Assembly (NCBI GenBank): GCA_958296235.1 | Contig: OY282457.1 | Location: 3,777,338 to 3,841,337, forward strand | Direction of reading: 5' to 3' | DNA from: an uncultured Candidatus Binatia bacterium | GTDB taxonomy: Bacteria > Desulfobacterota > Binatia > Bin18 | DNA length: 64,000 bases | Part shown: positions 41,923 to 50,097 of the stretch, piece after piece | Layout: every line of letters begins with the position of its first letter | Numbering within the stretch: the first letter of the stretch is position 1 | The notes under the pieces: generated by a model | The model's input: the letters and a program-made list of their open reading frames with translations, nothing else | Told to the model about the DNA's origin: nothing | The model's database searches: none | Position numbers and translations under genes: made by a program

Positions 41923-42794
41923 GCGGCTTCCCCTCTCGCCCTTTCCAGCGCCGTGCCCAGCGTGCGCCGCGTCAGTACCTTCACCAATTCAAGCCGATAG
42001 GCTGCTGAGCCACGCACATCGGAGATCGGGCTGGCGGCCTGGGACGCCAGCTCTCCGGCCTGGGCAAGCGTTGTCTCATCCAAAGCCCGCCCCGTTAAAA
42101 ACGCCTCGGCCTCTTTTGCCCGGACGGGAGTGGGGGCCACCGCGGCGAGTACAATACGAGCCTGCTCACAGGTATGGGCGTCCGGGCTGAGCCGGACAAA
42201 CGCGCCTACCCCGGCAACTGCAATGTCCATCTCTTCGCGCGGGATGAAACGCAGATAGGCCGCCCCGGAATGGGGCGGGGGAGGCGGCAGCCCGATCTCG
42301 ACCAGGACTTCGCCTTTTTCCAGCACGGTCTGGCCCGGTCCGACAAAAAAATCTTCTGCCGGCATCTCCCGCTGTCCGTTTGGCCCGGCGATCACCAGCA
42401 TCGCTCCATACGCTATCGCCGGCGGAACGGCATCTGCGGATGGAGCGGCGTTGCAAAAGTTGCCGCCCAGCGCGGCGCGGTTCTGTATTTGATACGAACC
42501 GATCAGGGCGCAGGCCTCGGCCAGGGCCGGGTAGTGGACGCGCACTGGAGCGAAGCCGGCGATCTGCGTACACGACACAGCCGCGCCAATGCGGAGCCCA
42601 GCGGCGTAGGAGAGAACATTCAGCTCGGGAATTTTTTTGACATCAACGACCAGAGACGGACTCCGGCGGTTCTCTTTCATCTGGGCAATAAGATCGGTCC
42701 CGCCCGCCAGGGGTCGGGCCTCCCCACTTGCCTCGGCCAGCAATGCCACCGCGTCTTGCAGATTCTGCGGAGCAGCGTACTCGAATGCGTCCAC
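41919..42794 (-). CDS. FAD-binding medium subunit of molybdenum hydroxylase (CoxM-like)
   Basis: A 291-aa product with the PCMH-type FAD fold: EARPLAGGTDLIAQMKENRR near 32-51 (first FAD loop), GSYQIQNRAALGGNFCNAAP near 100-119 (second FAD loop) and a C-terminal VSDVRGSAAYRLELV-type segment (ISDVRGSAAYRLELVKVLTR). The GTG at 42794 is preferred because AGGAGGG lies seven bases upstream; a longer frame to 42995 crosses the divergent promoter region. It is the first gene of the three-gene operon. Confidence 0.9.
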   Translation of the reverse strand: MDAFEYAAPQNLQDAVALLAEASGEARPLAGGTDLIAQMKENRRSPSLVVDVKKIPELNVLSYAAGLRIGAAVSCTQIAGFAPVRVHYPALAEACALIGSYQIQNRAALGGNFCNAAPSADAVPPAIAYGAMLVIAGPNGQREMPAEDFFVGPGQTVLEKGEVLVEIGLPPPPPHSGAAYLRFIPREEMDIAVAGVGAFVRLSPDAHTCEQARIVLAAVAPTPVRAKEAEAFLTGRALDETTLAQAGELASQAASPISDVRGSAAYRLELVKVLTRRTLGTALERARGEAA

Positions 42795-42988
42795 ACTCAG
42801 ACCCTCCTTCTTCTTGGACACGTATATTCCTATCCCTTGAAGCAGGAAAAGATCAAGAGAATGCGCAGCCGCGGCTGATTGCTCCCGAAGAACGTGTGGA
42901 CAATTCGGGTCGGGCCTGATTAAGTACTGCGGCTGTACGGGGGCGGCGGTGGCTGAGTGCGAAAACTTTGCGTAAGGAGGAAAGATTC

Positions 42989-43774
42989 TTGGCAAACTGG
43001 ACTGAACAGAAGGCGCATATAGCTGAAGCTGAATTAACGCTCATTAAGGGCGGAGCAGGTAAACCTTTGTTCATGCTGCATGATGAGCTGGGATTCCCTG
43101 GGTGGGTGAAATGGAATGACGCGCTTGCGGCGGAGCACGCCTTTGTGATTCCGCTCCAGCCGGGTTTTGGCAAAACCCCACGTCTGGGGTGGGTGCGGAG
43201 TTTCCGTGACTTGGCCGGCCTGTATAGCATGGCGGTCAGAGAAATGGGGCTCGACCCGGTGGACGTCATTGCGTTCTCAGCCGGAGGATTCATTGCCGCT
43301 GAAATGGTCGCGGCCGACCCCAAGATTTTCAACCATTTGATTCTGGTGGGCCCGATGGGGCTCAAGCCCGAGAAGGGTGAGATCTGGGACATCTTCCCGG
43401 TCACGATTCGGACCCATTTGCGCAGAACAGTGGCGGACCCCGGCACTGCTGAGTTCGGCAGCATTTACGGCGGCGAGATGACGCCGGAGCAATTCGAGGC
43501 GTTTGAAGATGCCCGCGCGGAAAGCGCGCGTATCGGCTGGGAGCCGTATATGCATAATCCCAGCCTGCCCTATCTGTTGCGCGGCGTGAAAAACGTTCCC
43601 ACCCTCCTGATCCGCGGCGCCGAAGACCAGATCGTACCAGCCGGCTGCGTTGCCGCCTACGCCAAAGCCATTGACGGAGCCAGGGCGGTGGAAATCGCCA
43701 ATGTCGGCCATCGGCCGGAAATCGAGAACTCCGCCGAATTTGTCAAAATCGTGCAAGACTTCCTGGCGTCGTAA
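42989..43774 (+). CDS. Alpha/beta hydrolase fold protein
   Basis: A 261-aa alpha/beta hydrolase. PLFMLHDELGFPGWVKWNDA is the oxyanion strand, VDVIAFSAGGFIAAEMVAAD near 97-116 contains the nucleophile Ser in a Phe-Ser-Ala-Gly-Gly elbow, and IANVGHRPEIENSAEFVKIV near 238 holds the catalytic His. The start is a TTG at 42989 with AAGGAGG eight bases before it. It is 36 bases upstream of the LLM gene on the same strand, so the pair probably acts in one pathway. Confidence 0.88.
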   Translation: MANWTEQKAHIAEAELTLIKGGAGKPLFMLHDELGFPGWVKWNDALAAEHAFVIPLQPGFGKTPRLGWVRSFRDLAGLYSMAVREMGLDPVDVIAFSAGGFIAAEMVAADPKIFNHLILVGPMGLKPEKGEIWDIFPVTIRTHLRRTVADPGTAEFGSIYGGEMTPEQFEAFEDARAESARIGWEPYMHNPSLPYLLRGVKNVPTLLIRGAEDQIVPAGCVAAYAKAIDGARAVEIANVGHRPEIENSAEFVKIVQDFLAS

Positions 43775-43810
43775 TGGCGTAGGACATGTTCGTCCGAAGG
43801 AGCATGCCTG

Positions 43811-45145
43811 ATGCAAATTTCATATTTCACCGAACGGCCCTATCGTGGCCTCGACGAAGACGAGATACTCAAGAACAAAGCCTACTTCGCGGTGCCCAAC
43901 GCCCTGTTCGACCGCGAGCAGGCGGCGAACGATTACAATTATTATCTGGACGAATACTGCTATGCCGAAGAGCTCGGTTTCGATGCCGTTGCGCTCAACG
44001 AGCACCACGGCAACCCCTTCTGCATGGGCAGCGTCATGAATGTCGAAGCCTCCATCCTGGCCCGCATTACCAATAAAGTCCGTATTGTCCTGATCGGCAA
44101 CCCGTTGCCTGTGCTGAAGCATCCGTTGCGCATGGCCGAAGAGTTGGCGGAAATCGATCTGATCTCGCGCGGGCGTCTCGTCACCGGTTGGGTACGCGGG
44201 GCGGGCAGCGAGCAGTTCTTCAATAATGCGAACCCAGCCTATAACCGGGAGATGTTCAACGAGGCCCACGATTTTATCGTGCAGGCCTGGACCAAGCCCG
44301 GTCCGTGGCGCTACGAAGGCAAGCATTTTCACTATCGGCATGTGAACCCCTGGGCGCTGCCCTATCAGAAGCCGCATCCGCCGATGTGGATTCCCGGCGT
44401 GTTGAGTCCGGAGACGGCCCGCTGGTGTGCGGAACACCGCTACCCCTATCTGGGTCTGGGCACGGCCTTGGGGCCAACCTGTGACCTGTGGGATTTCTAC
44501 GCCGATGAGGCCGCCCGGCATGGCTATCAGGCCGGGCCGGAAAACTTTGGCTATCTGATCCCGACCTTTCTGGCCGAAACGGAGGAAAAGGCCCGGGAAA
44601 TCGGCAAGAATTTTGTGTTCGGCGGTGGCCAGAACGCCTTCTCACGTCCCGAGCATACCCTGCCGCCGGGCTATAACTCCAAGGGCGCGATCCGCATGCT
44701 GGCCAAACATCCGGGTGGGAGTTGGCTGGGCGTCAGCCCCGAGAAATTGCGCGCGCAGTCGGACGAGGGTCGGCCCGACACCACCGACTTTGATACCGTC
44801 CGTCAGAAACTGCTCAAGGGCTACGGTAAGGCGCAGAAGAATCTCCAACTCCTCATCGGCACCCCGGAGTCCGTCCTGCCCAAAGCCAGGACTCTGCTGC
44901 GGGTCCTGCGTCCGAGCATTTTTGTCTTCTTCAATATCCAGGGGCCGGTCGGTGACGAGGACCGCAAAACGAGCATGCGTCTGATTGCCCAGGAGTTGAC
45001 CCCGCAACTGCGAGAATATGCCAAGGAAATCGATCTGGTCGATCCGTTTGAACGCGCCCCAGGCTCGGTCGCCTATCGCAATGGAGTGACGCGCGATCCG
45101 GTCGTGGACCGTGAACCGCTGGCGGCGTTGGGCATGGCCGGCTAG
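43811..45145 (+). CDS. LLM-class flavin-dependent monooxygenase-like protein
   Basis: A 444-aa luciferase-like protein, longer than the other copies. EELGFDAVALNEHHGNPFCM, LIGNPLPVLKHPLRMAEELA and LISRGRLVTGWVRGAGSEQF match the flavin-monooxygenase branch. A conserved NPWALPYQKPHPPMWIPGVL segment follows, and the C-terminal 100 residues are extra. It follows the alpha/beta hydrolase gene and ends before an intrinsic terminator hairpin. Candidate reaction is an FMNH2-dependent monooxygenation; substrate unknown. Confidence 0.88.
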   Translation: MQISYFTERPYRGLDEDEILKNKAYFAVPNALFDREQAANDYNYYLDEYCYAEELGFDAVALNEHHGNPFCMGSVMNVEASILARITNKVRIVLIGNPLPVLKHPLRMAEELAEIDLISRGRLVTGWVRGAGSEQFFNNANPAYNREMFNEAHDFIVQAWTKPGPWRYEGKHFHYRHVNPWALPYQKPHPPMWIPGVLSPETARWCAEHRYPYLGLGTALGPTCDLWDFYADEAARHGYQAGPENFGYLIPTFLAETEEKAREIGKNFVFGGGQNAFSRPEHTLPPGYNSKGAIRMLAKHPGGSWLGVSPEKLRAQSDEGRPDTTDFDTVRQKLLKGYGKAQKNLQLLIGTPESVLPKARTLLRVLRPSIFVFFNIQGPVGDEDRKTSMRLIAQELTPQLREYAKEIDLVDPFERAPGSVAYRNGVTRDPVVDREPLAALGMAG

Positions 45146-45184
45146 GCCGTAGATAAAGGCTGGTTTCCGTTTGTGTGAAAGTGG

Positions 45185-45212
45185 AAGGGGTGGTCGTGAG
45201 GCCACCCCTTTT
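45185..45212 (+). terminator. Intrinsic terminator after the LLM gene
   Basis: AAGGGGTGG (45185-45193) pairs with CCACCCCTT (45202-45210) as a perfect 9-bp stem with an 8-base loop, and TTTT follows (45209-45212). It lies 39 bases after the LLM stop and before the nitrile hydratase-like gene. The hairpin plus T-run is a standard Rho-independent form. Confidence 0.7.
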
Positions 45213-45242
45213 GCTATGCGGGAAACGGCTGGAGGAGGCCCA

Positions 45243-46277
45243 ATGAGTGACGCTCACGAGCATGATACCGACGCGACCTTTCAGCCGCGCCTGCTGACAC
45301 AAGACCAGAACCGTGAACGTGAGATTCGGGTCAAAGCGATTGAGGCCCTACTGGTTGAGAAAACGCGTGTTTCCTCCGCAGTGCTCGATACCGTGCTGGA
45401 CTCGTACGAAAACGATATTGGCCCACTGAACGGTTGCCGGGTTGTTGCCCGGGCCTGGACGGACCCCGCCTACAAGGCCCGGCTGCTGGAGAATGGCGCC
45501 GCCGCCATCGCCGAGCTGGGCTTCAGCGGCTTACAGGGTGAGCATCTGGCCGTGGTGGAGAATACGCCGGAGACGCACAATGTGATCGTTTGCGCCTTAT
45601 GCTCGTGTTATCCCTGGCCGGTCCTGGGTCTGCCGCCATTCTGGTATAAGAGCCAGTCGTATCGCTCCAGAGTCACCGGCCTGCCTCGTGAGGTGCTCCA
45701 GGAGTTCGGGCTTGAGCTGGACGAAAACATCCAGATTCAGGTCTGGAACAGTACCTTTCAGACCCGCTATATGGTCCTGCCGGAGCGACCGTCCGGTACG
45801 GAGCAGATGACGCTCGATGAACTCACCGCCATTGTGACGCGGGATGCCATGATCGGGGTGGCGCGGGTTGAGCCTGAGAAAAAACAGCCGTCCGGCCCTG
45901 CGCAGAGACAGGTCTCTGACATGCAGGGCCCTGCCGCTCTGCCCCGACGGAGCGGCGAACTCCAGTTCCAGGACCCTTGGGAAGGCATCGCCTTTGCCCT
46001 GGCGGTCGCCCTATGCGAACAGGGTCTGTATGCCTGGTCCGAGTTTCAAGAGCGCTTGATTGCCGAGGTTGCCCGCGCGGACCGGCAGGCGCCTGAGACG
46101 CGACCAACGTATTATGAAAGCTGGCTGGCCGCCTTTGAAAAGCTGCTCGACGCCAAGAACATACTGGTGCAGACTGCAATCAGTCGCCATGTCCGGCAGA
46201 TCAAACAGGGCCTCTCCCTGCGGCGTACTCGTCTGCCGTTCGGCATCCGGCCCTGGCCGGACGATGAAGCCGATTAG
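45243..46277 (+). CDS. Nitrile hydratase alpha subunit fused to an accessory/beta-N-terminal-like domain
   Basis: A 344-aa protein. Residues about 25-207 are a nitrile hydratase alpha subunit: [16 protein letters not shown] at the start, and [20 protein letters not shown] with metal-ligand Cys117, Cys120 and Cys122 plus Ser121. The residue after the first Cys is Ala instead of the Thr of cobalt or Ser of iron enzymes. A linker (about 208-238) leads to [20 protein letters not shown] and [17 protein letters not shown] (about 241-310), which look like the nitrile hydratase accessory protein or beta-subunit N-terminal helices. A beta-subunit SH3-like barrel is absent here and in neighbouring genes. 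GGAGGAGG precedes the ATG. It may hydrate nitriles or thiocyanate-like substrates. Confidence 0.85.
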   Translation: MSDAHEHDTDATFQPRLLTQDQNREREIRVKAIEALLVEKTRVSSAVLDTVLDSYENDIGPLNGCRVVARAWTDPAYKARLLENGAAAIAELGFSGLQGEHLAVVENTPETHNVIVCALCSCYPWPVLGLPPFWYKSQSYRSRVTGLPREVLQEFGLELDENIQIQVWNSTFQTRYMVLPERPSGTEQMTLDELTAIVTRDAMIGVARVEPEKKQPSGPAQRQVSDMQGPAALPRRSGELQFQDPWEGIAFALAVALCEQGLYAWSEFQERLIAEVARADRQAPETRPTYYESWLAAFEKLLDAKNILVQTAISRHVRQIKQGLSLRRTRLPFGIRPWPDDEAD

Positions 46278-46327
46278 AAACGGGACTGGGCTGGCCAGGC
46301 TAGAGCGTTTTACGATGCTGTGTAGCT

Positions 46328-46410
46328 CCCCGTCATTCCGGCGGAAGCAGGAATCCAGGCTCCCAGCCCCCTCCGCCGGCTGGATGCCGGATCACGTCCG
46401 GCATGACGGG
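46328..46410. repeat. REP/MITE-like imperfect inverted repeat
   Basis: Left end CCCGTCATTCCGGCGGAAGC (46328-46347) leads to GGAATCCAG, and the right end is CTGGATGCCGGATCACGTCC then GGCATGACGGG (46380-46410). The arms share CCCGTCAT-CCGG and ATCCAG in inverse orientation. This is the widespread 'CGTCATTCCxGCgxAAGCxGGAATCCAG' type of dispersed intergenic palindrome. It sits in a 264-base gap between the nitrile hydratase-like gene and the CoA transferase gene. Confidence 0.75.
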
Positions 46411-46541
46411 AGCCCCCGGTACGGCTACAGACTAGCGTACTGCACTGGGGCTTTCGTATCCGAATTCCCCGCTGGGAGACAACAACGATAGCGCCCCGAA
46501 TAGTTTCAAAATCTCATCGTTGTTCTCAGCTTGACATCCAG

Positions 46542-47798
46542 TCAGGCCTCTCCCGGTGGCGGACCGGCGATAATCTTTTGGTTTTCCAAGTCCGCTATGT
46601 CCTCTGAAGCGAGTCCCAGGACCTCCTTGAGGACGAGGTGGGTGTGCTCACCGGGATGGGGGGCGCTGGGCAGGTCGGCGGGTTCCAGGTCGCGGGCTTC
46701 GATCACCGGGCCGGGCACCCAGATCGAACCGAGGTCGGGGTCGTCAACGTGATGGAAACAGGGCAGGGCCCGGGCGTACTGTTCCGCTTCAATGCTGTCC
46801 CGACACGGCTCGACCACCAGCCCGGCCTGGCGCAGGGTCGTGAGGACTTCTTCCTGCGGGCGGGCCGCGATCCAGTCGGCAATTTGTTGTTTAATCGTAT
46901 CGACCCGCTCATAGCGGGCGTGGTCGCCGTGAATCTCGTGGCCCTGCTCGTCGAGGGCGAGTCGGTGCAGTCCCGTGGCTTCGCGCAGCCGACGCAGGAC
47001 CGAATCGCCGATCAGGTTCAGGGTGACGAACTTGCCGTCCCGAGCGCAATAATGGCCGTGGACGGCGTCCAGAAGATTATCGCCGATCGGTTCCCGGCCC
47101 TCGCCGGTCGTCTCCGCCTGGGCATACCAGCCCAGTTCCGCCAGGGTTTGGAAGGCGACCTGTTCCAGCGCGATCTGATAGCAGTCGCCCCGCCCGGTTT
47201 CCGCCAGGCGACGCAGGGCGACATGGAAGGCGTTCAGGCCGTGCAGGCCGGTGAGCATATCGAAAAACGCCACCGGAATGGTGAGCGGCCGGCCGTGCGG
47301 CTCGCCGGTCGCGTGGGCTAAACCTGTCGATCCCTGCATGGAGTAATCGTTGGCCGCCCGCCCGTCGTGCCGTCCGTCGAACTGGATTTTAATGACGGAC
47401 GGACCGCAGTGCTCCACCAAATGAGTGTATTTGAGCCAGGGTGCCATGCGTGGGGGCCAGTTGCTGACCAGCACATGGGTTTCCCGAATGAGATCAAGCA
47501 CGAGTCGTCTGCCGGCCTCCTGGCGAAAATCGATGGCCACCGCCTGCATGCCACGGTGCAACATCTGCCAAGGGATGCTGACACCGGCCCGATTCAGGGG
47601 GCCACGCTCCCGGTCGGGCAGACCGCGGCCGTGGTGCGCCCCCATAATAGGCTCGACCAGGATGACGCGCACGCCGAGCCGCATCAATTCGAGCAGCATC
47701 TTGTTCGGAGCGACAAACAGCCCAATGGCAACAACGGTAATCTCTTCGCCGTCAATGCTGTAGTGTAATTGGAAGGACACGCGCCACCTCCTCTTCAC
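46542..47798 (-). CDS. Divergent CaiB/BaiF family CoA transferase
   Basis: A 418-aa protein of the formyl-CoA-transferase-like family III. YSMQGSTGLAHATGEPHGRP and FFDMLTGLHGLNAFHVALRR carry the usual active-site Asp. The end (HPGEHTHLVLKEVLGLASED) is typical of the family, as is GKFVTLNLIGDSVLRRLREA. The N-terminal GPxAGQxLADLGADVIKVE signature is replaced by APNKMLLELMRLGVRVILVE, and the usual RGK is RGM, so this is a diverged member. It moves CoA between carboxylic acids. No ribosome site as strong as in neighbouring genes is seen. Confidence 0.85.
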   Translation of the reverse strand: MKRRWRVSFQLHYSIDGEEITVVAIGLFVAPNKMLLELMRLGVRVILVEPIMGAHHGRGLPDRERGPLNRAGVSIPWQMLHRGMQAVAIDFRQEAGRRLVLDLIRETHVLVSNWPPRMAPWLKYTHLVEHCGPSVIKIQFDGRHDGRAANDYSMQGSTGLAHATGEPHGRPLTIPVAFFDMLTGLHGLNAFHVALRRLAETGRGDCYQIALEQVAFQTLAELGWYAQAETTGEGREPIGDNLLDAVHGHYCARDGKFVTLNLIGDSVLRRLREATGLHRLALDEQGHEIHGDHARYERVDTIKQQIADWIAARPQEEVLTTLRQAGLVVEPCRDSIEAEQYARALPCFHHVDDPDLGSIWVPGPVIEARDLEPADLPSAPHPGEHTHLVLKEVLGLASEDIADLENQKIIAGPPPGEA

Positions 47799-48168
47799 CC
47801 ATCAGTGGGGCCACTGACAGGCGATTATTGTAGGGGGTTGTCTGGCTGTCAAGCGGAATTTGCCGAGTGAGAGGGCGCGCTTGAACTTTTACTAATGCCC
47901 ATATTAAATCGTGCATCGCCAACGTCTCCGAGAGGTAGAGAAATATGGACGAAACAAAAATGCCCCAGTTTAGCGAGTTAGTCGAGAAACAATGGGTTCA
48001 CGATACGCCAGGAAATTGATTTTGACGGGCGTCATGCCTTTTTGTCGGGACAAAATGGCACCGGGAAGTCAAGCATATTGAGATAAGAACGGATGACTTA
48101 TGATGAGCCTCCGAGATTGCTACATTGATCTGCGGGGGATGCGGTTTCAATGACGTATAATTTATAGA
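47799..48168. other. Intergenic region, visibly AT-richer, no convincing gene
   Basis: About 370 bases between the CoA transferase and the toxin-antitoxin genes. The minus-strand frame at 47998-48237 encodes a product with no recognisable motif, and I reject it. The base composition looks more AT-rich than the neighbours, consistent with an acquired toxin-antitoxin island. It contains TATAAT at 48156. Confidence 0.55.
48156..48161 (+). promoter_or_regulatory. Consensus -10 box (TATAAT) before vapB-like gene
   Basis: A perfect TATAAT ends seven bases before the ATG at 48169. A start of transcription about seven bases later would fall at or next to that ATG, leaving the GGGGGAG site and GTG at 48196 as the likely translation start. 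No good -35 lies 17 bases upstream. Confidence 0.45.
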
Positions 48169-48195
48169 ATGGTACGCATAGGGGGAGAAAAAGCC

Positions 48196-48396
48196 GTGCA
48201 AAAGCTGGTTCGGAAGAATATCTTTCTCGATCTGCAAACGCTGAAACGTGCCCAGAAGATATTGGGAAAAAAGAGCGAGTCAGAGACTATACGGGAAGCG
48301 CTCAATCTTGTGGCCTTCCGTAACGAGGTCATGCGTGGCTTCGATCGGGTGGCGGGGAAAGCGCCGGATTTCAGGGATATGTGGGAAGAGGATTGA
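48196..48396 (+). CDS. VapB-like ribbon-helix-helix antitoxin
   Basis: A 66-aa product with RKNIFLDLQTLKRAQKILGK then KSESETIREALNLVAFR, the ribbon-helix-helix pattern of antitoxins such as VapB (strand, helix A, turn, helix B), and an acidic C-terminal part (PDFRDMWEED) that typically binds the PIN toxin. I prefer the GTG at 48196 (GGGGGAG nine bases before) over the ATG at 48169, which is in the same frame. Its stop overlaps the next start (TGATG), the normal vapBC arrangement. Confidence 0.75.
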   Translation: MQKLVRKNIFLDLQTLKRAQKILGKKSESETIREALNLVAFRNEVMRGFDRVAGKAPDFRDMWEED

Positions 48397-48647
48397 TGTC
48401 CGCCCTGTTGTTTGACACGAGTGTGTATATTCCGATTCTGCGCGATGAAAATTTCGCGAGAGCATTTCGACCCCGTTATCTCCGCGGGCTTCCGCTCACA
48501 TACTGTAGCTCTGTCGTGATAGAAGAGCTTCTCGCCGGAGTCCGAACGCTACGGCATCGAAGACAGGCGGCTGTATCGTATGCTTACCGACAGTGCGGCA
48601 TGACTTCCCTGGCAAATCGCTCCATCGAGCGTTTGATAATGGCGTGA
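48396..48647 (+). pseudogene. Truncated VapC-like PIN-domain toxin
   Basis: The ATG at 48396 overlaps the antitoxin stop by one base. MSALLFDTSVYIPILRDENF has the first PIN Asp, and CSSVVIEELLAGVRTLRHRR the conserved Glu, but similarity ends near residue 60. The two C-terminal Asp of PIN nucleases are missing. The frame runs into the 3' end of the convergent LLM gene (ends 48584), giving a false tail to 48647. A PIN toxin is about 130 aa, so it is broken and probably inactive. Confidence 0.75.
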
Positions 48648-49621
48648 TCGACCAACCCGCCCTGGTTGAAATAGCCGATGAACTCGGCCAGGGGAAATTC
48701 CTGCTTGAAGTGACGAATGCGTTCGATGCAATAGTCCGGGTCGCCGAAGGCGCCCATCTTGTTGTCCAATGCTTCGTAGTTGACCCGTTCCAAGCGCTCC
48801 ACTACTTGTTGGAAGGCTTCGTAGCTTTTGATGGTGGTCTTGCCGAGCGGACGGAGCCGTTCTCCTGCGGCTCGAAAAAAATTCATCAGGCTCGGCTCGT
48901 ATTCTTTCCTGGCTTGGGCTCGGCTGTCGGCAACGTGGACGGGAAACATCAGCGCCACATCGGGCCGGACGCCGGGTTTCAGATGGGCCTGATACTCTGC
49001 GATATAGCCGTGCAGTTTGTCGGGTGGGTTAATCAACGGGGAGGCAAAAATCGACAGGCCGAGCTGACCGGCTAAGGCAAAGGTATCTGGACTGTTGGCC
49101 GCCATACGCAACGGCGGATGGGGTTTCTGAATGGGGCGCGGCACGACCGGCAGGTCCTCAGCCTGGAAGTATTTGCCTTGATAGGACAGGCGGTCCGTTG
49201 TCCAGGCGGTCCGAATCACATCGAGTGATTCCACGAATCGCTCCCGACTCTCCTCCATCGGCACGTTATAGCCCTGGTAATGCACCGGCGCGGTGCCGCG
49301 TCCGACGCCGAACTCCAGGCGCCCGCCGCTCAGAATATCGGCGGTGGCCGCTTCTTCCGCAATTTTCATCGGGCTGTGCAGCGGCAGGAGGGTGACGGCG
49401 GTACCAAGGCGGATGCGCTCGGTATGCTGCGCCGCGGTTGCCAGCACCATAAGCGGCGAGGCCATAATTGAGGTGCTCGGCCCAAAGTGCAGTTCGCCCA
49501 GCCAGACGGTATCGAAGCCGACCGCGTCGCCCAGTCGAATCTGGGCCAGAATATCGTGGTAGCGCTGGCGCTCTGACTGCGTGGGCGCGCACGGCAACTG
49601 ATCGAAAAACCCAAAGCGCAT
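48584..49621 (-). CDS. LLM-class flavin-dependent oxidoreductase
   Basis: A 345-aa luciferase-like protein starting MRFGFFDQLPCAPTQSERQR. Motifs are GDAVGFDTVWLGELHFGPST, RLGTAVTLLPLHSPMKIAEE and LSGGRLEFGVGRGTAPVHYQ, of the flavin-monooxygenase-like branch. A tail of ERFAREVMPHCR ends in the space of the broken vapC. It is upstream of SnoaL-like and hydrolase genes on the same strand. It resembles the 53853-54953 copy in layout (e.g. LPLHSPMKIAEE against LPFHHPIRLAEE). Confidence 0.9.
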   Translation of the reverse strand: MRFGFFDQLPCAPTQSERQRYHDILAQIRLGDAVGFDTVWLGELHFGPSTSIMASPLMVLATAAQHTERIRLGTAVTLLPLHSPMKIAEEAATADILSGGRLEFGVGRGTAPVHYQGYNVPMEESRERFVESLDVIRTAWTTDRLSYQGKYFQAEDLPVVPRPIQKPHPPLRMAANSPDTFALAGQLGLSIFASPLINPPDKLHGYIAEYQAHLKPGVRPDVALMFPVHVADSRAQARKEYEPSLMNFFRAAGERLRPLGKTTIKSYEAFQQVVERLERVNYEALDNKMGAFGDPDYCIERIRHFKQEFPLAEFIGYFNQGGLVDHAIIKRSMERFAREVMPHCR

Positions 49622-49665
49622 GAATCCCTCCTTGTATATGCGCTGTCTTGACTTTGACGTACCCG

Positions 49666-50082
49666 CTACGGGAGGTGGGGCCGTGACTCGTGGTAGTGGA
49701 TGACTTTCCAGGTTGCGTTTGTCCGACGCAGGATAAAGGTGTCGCGGCCACCGGTCACAAAGGGCTCGGCCAGCCGCCTGAGGTCGGCCTCAAAATGGAA
49801 ATTGCAAAAAGCGTAGGCCGTATCGCCAAACACGTCGATGGTGATGTCGCTCAGTTGCATGGCCCCAACGCGGATGACCGACTCTGCGGCATGACGAAAA
49901 TATGCCTCAACCTCGGCCCAGCCCCGGAGCGGTTGGGCGCGTTCCTCGGGAATATAGAGGATGTGAGCATAGGCCGGGTCCCAGATGCTCTTGAGCCCTT
50001 CCCAGTCCATGGCCTCCCAGCTTTTGGAATAGCGCTCGAGAACAGCCCTGATCTGATGCGTGTCCTGTTCCGTGGTCGGCAT
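49666..50082 (-). CDS. NTF2-like/SnoaL-like protein (SgcJ/EcaC type)
   Basis: A 138-aa NTF2-fold protein. RAVLERYSKSWEAMDWEGLK then SIWDPAYAHILYIPEERAQP and FILRRTNATWKVIHYHESRP follow the SgcJ/EcaC oxidoreductase-type family: helix, strand with an acidic residue, then a hydrophobic barrel strand. Its partner genes are an alpha/beta hydrolase upstream (15-base gap) and an LLM gene downstream. Catalytic role unknown. Confidence 0.82.
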   Translation of the reverse strand: MPTTEQDTHQIRAVLERYSKSWEAMDWEGLKSIWDPAYAHILYIPEERAQPLRGWAEVEAYFRHAAESVIRVGAMQLSDITIDVFGDTAYAFCNFHFEADLRRLAEPFVTGGRDTFILRRTNATWKVIHYHESRPHLP

Positions 50083-50097
50083 ACGTGCGGTCCTCCA

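Noticed and set aside
47998..48237. 79-codon minus-strand frame in the 47799-48168 gap
   Set aside because: It overlaps the promoter and start of the vapB-like gene and shows no motif.
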